Positions 58,501 to 64,000 of a stretch of DNA of 64,000 nt are shown one piece after another; positions within the stretch are counted from its first letter, which is position 1; each line of letters starts with the position of its first letter. The DNA is from Sthenelais limicola. Taxonomy: Eukaryota > Annelida > Polychaeta > Phyllodocida > Sigalionidae. The notes beneath the pieces are model-generated. The model made no database searches and had not been told where the DNA came from. It saw only the letters and a program-made list of their open reading frames with translations. Made by a program: the position numbers and the translations under genes. Where the stretch lies: contig OW804096.1 in NCBI GenBank assembly GCA_942159475.1, positions 108,350,194-108,414,193 of the forward strand, written 5' to 3'.

Positions 58501-59512
58501 TCAGTCCTCTCTCTATGTGTTGTATAGGAATTGCTATAGAGAGGTCATTTAGATTAAATAACATGTAAACGTTCTGTAACACTGGGTAATTGTACGTGGC
58601 AGCGAGCCTGAACTGCCCATTCCCCCCTCACATACACACCCTTATTCAATTTGTGTTTATTCTAATTAAGGTCTTGGCCGCCTGTATAAACATGCACAAT
58701 TACAGGAAGGCCAACCAAAGTAACGGCAGACGCTCGTCTATAATTGTTTCACATACTGCTGACTTATCGAGAGAAGGAATTTACATTCCCGTAAAGGAGA
58801 GGATATGAATATATATCCCAACCATGTTGGCTATACTTAATTTCCACCAAGTGTTTTCCTATTGATACAGTATTGCCAGGGGAGGCGGGGTAGAGGATAT
58901 ATTCATCAGTTGTATACTGTCTGATATCCTCAAGGGATTGGCCCATAGTCACAGCGGCTGTACAGTAGCTACTACCTCCGGCTGATATCACTAGAAGCAG
59001 GGTATACAGGGAATCCGAGGGAGTCACTGTCAGATATATTAGCTGAGTTGATTTGTCATGCTGAGCCTAATTGGCAGGACCCTACACCATCAACTCCTAT
59101 TAGGGGTGTGTGTGTTCCCCTCCACTGAAATGTTTCCCCCAATGGGGGCCTCTTTCCTTGAATGATTTACAGGCCCCATTGCCTGAGGCGCTCTCCTCAC
59201 TGCAGCCTGTCCGCGTCCTAGGGCCTCATTGGGCGAAGGCGTAGGGTTTCAGAGGCCCTGGGACAGTAGGTGATTATGTAATGATTCTTCAGAATAGTTG
59301 CTGGATTGCGGAGGGTGCGTTCTGAGAGTGAGAGTGAGGGTTCTTATGCTTCGTCGGGTTTGTATCCACGCCCAAACTACCTGCAACATGGCGTAATGAC
59401 TTTATGGCAATCGATTAACATTGAGCGAGGCTGTCTAGTGATTTCAAACTGGAATTGATTATTCTAAATGTAACAGGGCCACACGCCGGTTTATCTGATG
59501 TTAGGAAACTAC
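55508..59512. other. Non-coding background
   Basis: Several overlapping minus-strand frames lie at 55521-56022 and at 57855-58302; in the latter all three frames are partly open and protein-like, so none can be preferred. ATGAATGATTATTA words repeat at about 56080-56105. 59130-59270 is G+C-rich with CCCCCAATGGGGG and an acceptor-like TTTACAG, but all three frames after it close quickly. Confidence 0.5.
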
Positions 59513-59538
59513 GCAAGTATATTTACAAATATACTTGC
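59513..59538. repeat. Perfect palindrome, 12-bp arms
   Basis: GCAAGTATATTT and AAATATACTTGC flank the dinucleotide AC, with all 12 pairs matched. It could be a cruciform-prone site or a dimer protein site. No second copy was seen. Confidence 0.9.
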
Positions 59539-61175
59539 ATACATGCAGGGCTACATATAAAATGATACTTTACATATCAAAACCCCGCGATCCCTATAAC
59601 ATGGATCTGGTAATGCACGAAAGTCACCTAGTTCCAGTACTAGCCTTTTACATTTTCAATAGGCTATACACAGTTTGACTGGATATTAGATGGGAACAGT
59701 CAGGGGAATGGGAGATCCACTAGATGGAATTGGTTCGACTGAAAAAGGTAGGAGCTCCGTTCGTGTGTTGGAGCACTTCATTAGTCCAATGCACACTGCG
59801 ACAATGTATATGGTTTAAGATTAGGGGTACCAAAGCTTCTCTTCTAAGTAAAAATGCTGGTAGATAGTTAAAGGCTCTGTAAGGGCCGGAGGGATATGTT
59901 GACTGGGAGAGGCTGACTTAAGCCTAATGCATGAGGAATAAAGGTCACTTCCTTACATACAATTGCGCTTCCTAGAAAGTACTGATTACCATTATTTTCT
60001 CTTTATGACATTCTCCTTTGTACTGTAATTGCTAACATCTGCTCAGAAATGCAATAGAAGGATAATTCATTATAAGCTGGAAATTCCCACTGCACCCATG
60101 CATCTAATTTACCTTCTGTTAAAACCTCGCTTTGCTGTGTGCATAAGAACAGAATCGAATCAGATTATTCTGAAAATTGTTAAAATTTGAAATATGAGAT
60201 GTTTGAAAAAGCTTATGGCAAACTCATTATATACATGGATGTTATTAAATAAGTATCATATAAAAAGAGTTTATTCTCTGAAGCATTGGGAAAAAATAAT
60301 AATGGAACATGACATATGGGGGGTATTATGACATAACTCCATCAGACTCAAAGATACTCCATGTCAAGCCAATGTGCTAGCATGCTGCCTCTATCGCCAA
60401 TACTTGTCTATCAATCTTCGAGTTATCATGAGAAAATATAACGAGTCAACATTGGTCTCCCAGATTCAATGGTCCACCAGGGCGTGATGCTTTTCGGAAC
60501 TGGGTTTTAATATGCGTCACGTTGATGCTGCTCCATAACCCAAAATAATTACGTAATAGCGTGTTTGAGCAACACAGATGAAGCAGCAGTAAACGGGAAT
60601 GGGAATCTTCCACTGTGCTTCGGAGTTTTAGTTCTTGTTCCATGTGGTTTCCATGTGGTATTCTGGGAGTGTATGATGCTAACGCTTTTCTTTACATTAA
60701 ATAATCGGAATCGAATTTTGTCGTCGCTATTGATCGCGCTTTTCCTTACCAGTGAATTAAGATAGAGCATTTGAGTCTACACAGCTATTTTAGGAACACG
60801 TTTCCTGCAAGAGATGGGATAGTAGGAAATGGTAGCTGATAATATCGGATGTATTTTAATTGTTGAAGGAATAACCGAAATAATAACCTTAGAGTGGTAA
60901 ACTGTGCTCATGCCTATATTTGTAACACCTATGTTCTATTCAGTTTGTTATTTATATTGTATTCTATATTTTGGAAGGGTTCAGAAAACCCATTAATTCA
61001 TTTAACTTGTGAAATCCCTAACTGATTTTTTAAATAAATGTGAAATATGAGCTTTCCAGACGAGAGCATGGTAATGATATGATTTTCATATAATTTCTTT
61101 CAAAAGTCTATCCCCATCATGTTGTTATCTTGTTGTTTGGTATTGCGTTTCTCAATCTCAACCGTTTTCTTTCAG
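59539..61175. other. Non-coding background
   Basis: Short frames only, overlapping on both strands at 60446-60770. I see no repeat element. The right end is the pyrimidine tract and branch-like TCTCAAC of the next acceptor. Confidence 0.5.
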
Positions 61176-61224
61176 GTATGTATATTAAGAATGCCACTTG
61201 TCTGGGTTCCTATGCTTCCAGCTG
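61176..61224 (+). CDS. Candidate 49-nt internal exon
   Basis: A TCTCAAC branch-like word and a strong acceptor (CCGTTTTCTTTCAG) end at 61175. The donor CCAGCTG|GTAAGA follows 49 nt later. Two of three frames are open (one starts VCILRMPLVW, the other MYIKNATCLGSYASS). It has the best two-sided splice signals in the window. Because the exon would start with GTATGT, the site can also be read as a recursive-splice-like junction. Confidence 0.3.
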
Positions 61225-64000
61225 GTAAGATGACCGATTTGATCTTTATATTTCCATTAAGAAATCATAATAAGTCACCAATGAATTATTTTATAAGGAT
61301 TGTTATCAGCAGAAATAGACTTGCAGGAAGATAACATGTCATGAACCTCTATTTCAATCAATTCAATTCTTTTCAATTGATTTCTGTAGGTTAGTAGTAA
61401 CTACCTATCTAGCTCATTAACTGCATTGTTCTTTAAAAATATATCTTTATTCCTATAAATCAAAAGTACTTAGATTGGTTAATGAGATTATTATTGAAGG
61501 GTGATTACCATCGTAGTAAATTCGTCATAGATAAAGTGTTCTAATGTAATGGTCTGTTGGTTAGATGCATGTTGATACGGTATATCAATTACCAAGGTAA
61601 ATGTTGGTGTCATAGATAGTTTCGCATGGTTATTGTAAGTATTCCGTATACTGTACCAGGAAGTATGGATCATATCGAGTGTATCATGTCAAAGTTCACC
61701 TTACATGTATGATGTTCTATATATAAAGTGTTTGAGTAAACTGTATGTTCAGTGCAGATCTTTCTTTTCACCAGTGTCATTGTGTACCTGCCTTCGACGG
61801 GATTTAAAAACAAAATCGGGTCTATAATCTCGCTGCTGTCTATAGTCAAGTGATATAAGATACATTTCTACATGTAGCCCCACACATAAATCTATAAACA
61901 CCCGGCAATAAATTGGTCTTCTTTTCCGCGACCTTACTTATCAGTAAGAATCTGAGTTTATTCAAACATTGTTGGAGAAGTTACGTCCGATATATGCATA
62001 CACCAACAGAAGGATACTTTAGGCATTACCGTCAATTACGAGCGTATTGTTCATTCAAATTTTCATCCGCGAGGGGCCTCTGAGAGAAAGGAAATGAGAT
62101 CGCTGGCAGTCGCCATTGAATTCCGAGTCCATCTCCCGTAAAGTCGCTGGGACTTAGTTTTTGTATCCTCCCAAGTGTCCTTATCCCTCTTATCGCTCGC
62201 AGACAAACTAAATTCTGCACAAAAATTGTAAATATCAATTAGAAGACTGTGATGGCACTCTACAACATTTCCATCACAAAATCTCCAGTTAGCTTTTTAT
62301 TATATTATCAGTCATGCATAGAAGGTTACATTCTGGTCTCAACAAATAGTTTTCCCAAGGACGTGGTACAAAACGGAGAAACATTTGAGTTGAAATTGCA
62401 TTTAAAATTGTGATAAGGATCAGTCTATAATACGCTAAAATTTTCCCCATGGGCAGAAGTAAATGCTGCAAGAATCCTGCAATTTGAATTGTGCGTGTTT
62501 CATTCTCATTCGCTTTGATAATTCGAACGTCATGTGGAGTTTGGCGTGTCCCTGATTTGTCTATGTAGCTGTTTACTGTCATAAGGATAAACAATCAACT
62601 AATGCAAGTCATGGGTATACAATGCCTCCAACTAATGCTTTGACTGAGATAATGATAATAACAGAATACATTGATTGAATTGCGGAATAGATACATGTAT
62701 AATGCCCTATACCTTACCATATATGTTATGGCTCTAAGTGTCAATACTTTTGTTTAGTTACTAGTATCACTCCCGGGTAGATTGCCGGTCTACTACATCA
62801 TTGATACGTTATTGAATAATTTGGAGCCCGTGGGAAAGGATATGGCAACTGATGAAAAGCAATACCTTCTATCAATATAGGATCTTAAAGAATGGATGCT
62901 ACTGGTATCCCCCCACACGCTAGCTTCAGCATCAGGTTTAGTGGTATCGCATGGCACGGTTCCAACAGGCCCAGCCTCCCCATCCATGAACAGTGGATTA
63001 CGTTGGCAACTGTTTCTGTCTCCAGGCCTCCGAGTTGGACTTTTCATATCTCGCCATTCCCCAAGCTACAGGCTAACGTCGGTAAATGAACACTGATACC
63101 GTTTTATGCTTGATGCTGTATACGGTTTCCCAGCAAACAAGACTGCTGTTGACAGCTTGCTTTTTTCTCAAAGAAAAATATTGCTATGCGATACTCCTCG
63201 CGTATAATTCAACACCTTGAAATAACTTTAGTGTGATTGAAAATGATTTGTAGATCTACTGTTCAGAATTCGGTGTGAGACATCTTTATATAAAGGGCAA
63301 CTTTTATATTTCAGGAGTTGTACATGTAGATTCAATTTACCTGTAAACATCAATATAAATATCTAATTTACCTGTAAACATTACTATAAAGATCCGCTTG
63401 GCTGCCCTGTGGTGAACCTCTCATTAAGATAAGGGCGTCAACAACATAAGTCTTTATCCTGTTGTTCTCTTCACAATCATTGTCGGATTATGTACAGACA
63501 AATGCCCAAATCTTAAGTTTGGTAAAAGAACAATAAATGAAAGTGAGTTTGGATAATACCAAGCTAGAAGAACAGATCCATATATATTATATATCTACGT
63601 TAGGCTGTGCCTATTGCTGAACCACGCTTTATCTAGAAAAAGGAAGTAGAAGCAGGAAGAAGGGACGAGAATTACCTGTTGGGGGATTAGCAGCAGCTGC
63701 AGGCTAACAGCCCTTCCAATGCTCCCCATTTTCCATTTGCAAATCTATGAAATCAATCCCAGAGAATGGTTGTTTGCTAGTATTCACTCCCCCTTAGGTC
63801 GGTCGCACTGAAAACCTTTTGTTTAAACATACAAAAAATGGACCAAAAATAAATCGAACAAATTCTCCTAATACCAAATAAGATTTATCTCTCTAATATG
63901 AGTACTGCACTGATATAAATACAATGATTCCTTGGTTCACATTGTTGAAACAAACGTGTAACCCATTGTTGATGTGTGCATTGTGACAACTCCTGAATAG
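61225..64000. other. Non-coding background, right edge
   Basis: Unrecognised short frames at 62032-62594 (minus) and overlapping opposite frames at 62793-63096. A 40-nt pyrimidine tract on the minus strand (63633-63675, ending TTCCTTTTTCTAG) is a strong acceptor, but it is followed by only ten open codons. A short tandem duplication is listed separately. Confidence 0.5.
63334..63395. repeat. 31-bp tandem duplication
   Basis: AATTTACCTGTAAACAT begins at 63334 and again at 63365, followed in each copy by similar TATAAA-T words. A few substitutions separate the copies. Confidence 0.9.

Noticed and set aside
59130..59270. G+C-rich candidate exon after TTTACAG at 59171
   Set aside because: All three frames downstream of the acceptor close within about 25 codons, and the only GT that could end it is a poor donor.
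1..64000. CRISPR array, prokaryotic operons, phage or plasmid functions
   Set aside because: No regularly spaced repeats with unique spacers, no dense co-directional genes, no ribosome-binding-site-led long frames. The sequence character is eukaryotic non-coding.
1..64000. tRNA and rRNA genes
   Set aside because: I looked for A-box/B-box pairs and cloverleaf arms. GGTTCAA-like words at about 7970 and 16870 have no matching A box or acceptor stem. No rRNA-like conserved tracts were seen.
1..64000. LTR retrotransposon or intact LINE
   Set aside because: No long direct terminal repeats, and no reverse transcriptase, integrase or gag-like motifs were recognised in any listed frame. Only tail fragments and MITEs are supported.

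Overview
This window looks like non-coding nuclear DNA from a eukaryote, most likely an invertebrate animal. The sequence is A+T-rich. No open frame begins to look like an intact intron-less gene: the longest start-to-stop frames are only about 140 to 170 codons, lie on both strands, and resemble no family I know. There are no Shine-Dalgarno-led gene runs, tRNA, rRNA or CRISPR array. What is present is typical of introns or intergenic DNA: animal-style splice signals, TATA boxes and AATAAA-like signals, microsatellites, minisatellites, MITE-like DNA transposons and A-tailed retroelement pieces. The taxon itself cannot be named from what I can see.

Layout. 1-11 kb: background with one 156-bp nested foldback repeat (3721-3876) and two weak minus-strand exon candidates (7751-7876, 9197-9411). 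11.1-12.5 kb: a composite element with minisatellite arrays at both ends, an internal inverted repeat and a retroelement-like tail. 20.0-20.3 kb: a complete PIF/Harbinger-like MITE with a TAA target duplication. 26.5-27.3 kb: one copy of a dispersed A-tailed repeat, then a 92-nt hairpin that folds like a microRNA precursor. 34.6, 40.7 and 53.6 kb: three copies of a second MITE family with terminal repeats AATAGGGGATTTGCAT. 41.1-42.1 kb: a diverged duplication and a degenerate minisatellite. 47.05 kb: two CRE (ACGTCA) sites. 53.5-54.5 kb: a repeat cluster (MITE, dispersed repeat, perfect hairpin, A-tailed insertion). The rest is background.

No gene is identified by homology. I list about ten open stretches bounded by a good splice acceptor and/or donor as candidate exons, all at low confidence. 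They lie on both strands and cannot all belong to one gene. The best are 43549-43734 (+), 55220-55507 (+), 61176-61224 (+), 45579-45728 (-) and 38265-38399 (-). On the plus strand several sites read acceptor directly followed by donor (AG|GTAAGT), the signature of recursive splice sites. Together with the lack of clear exons, this fits the window lying largely inside a very long plus-strand intron. That is inference and needs RNA data.

The most interesting items are the recursive-splice-like sites, the 92-nt hairpin, the composite element whose repeat unit carries a palindrome of nuclear-receptor half-sites, and the two MITE families. I did not find a coherent new multi-gene system.
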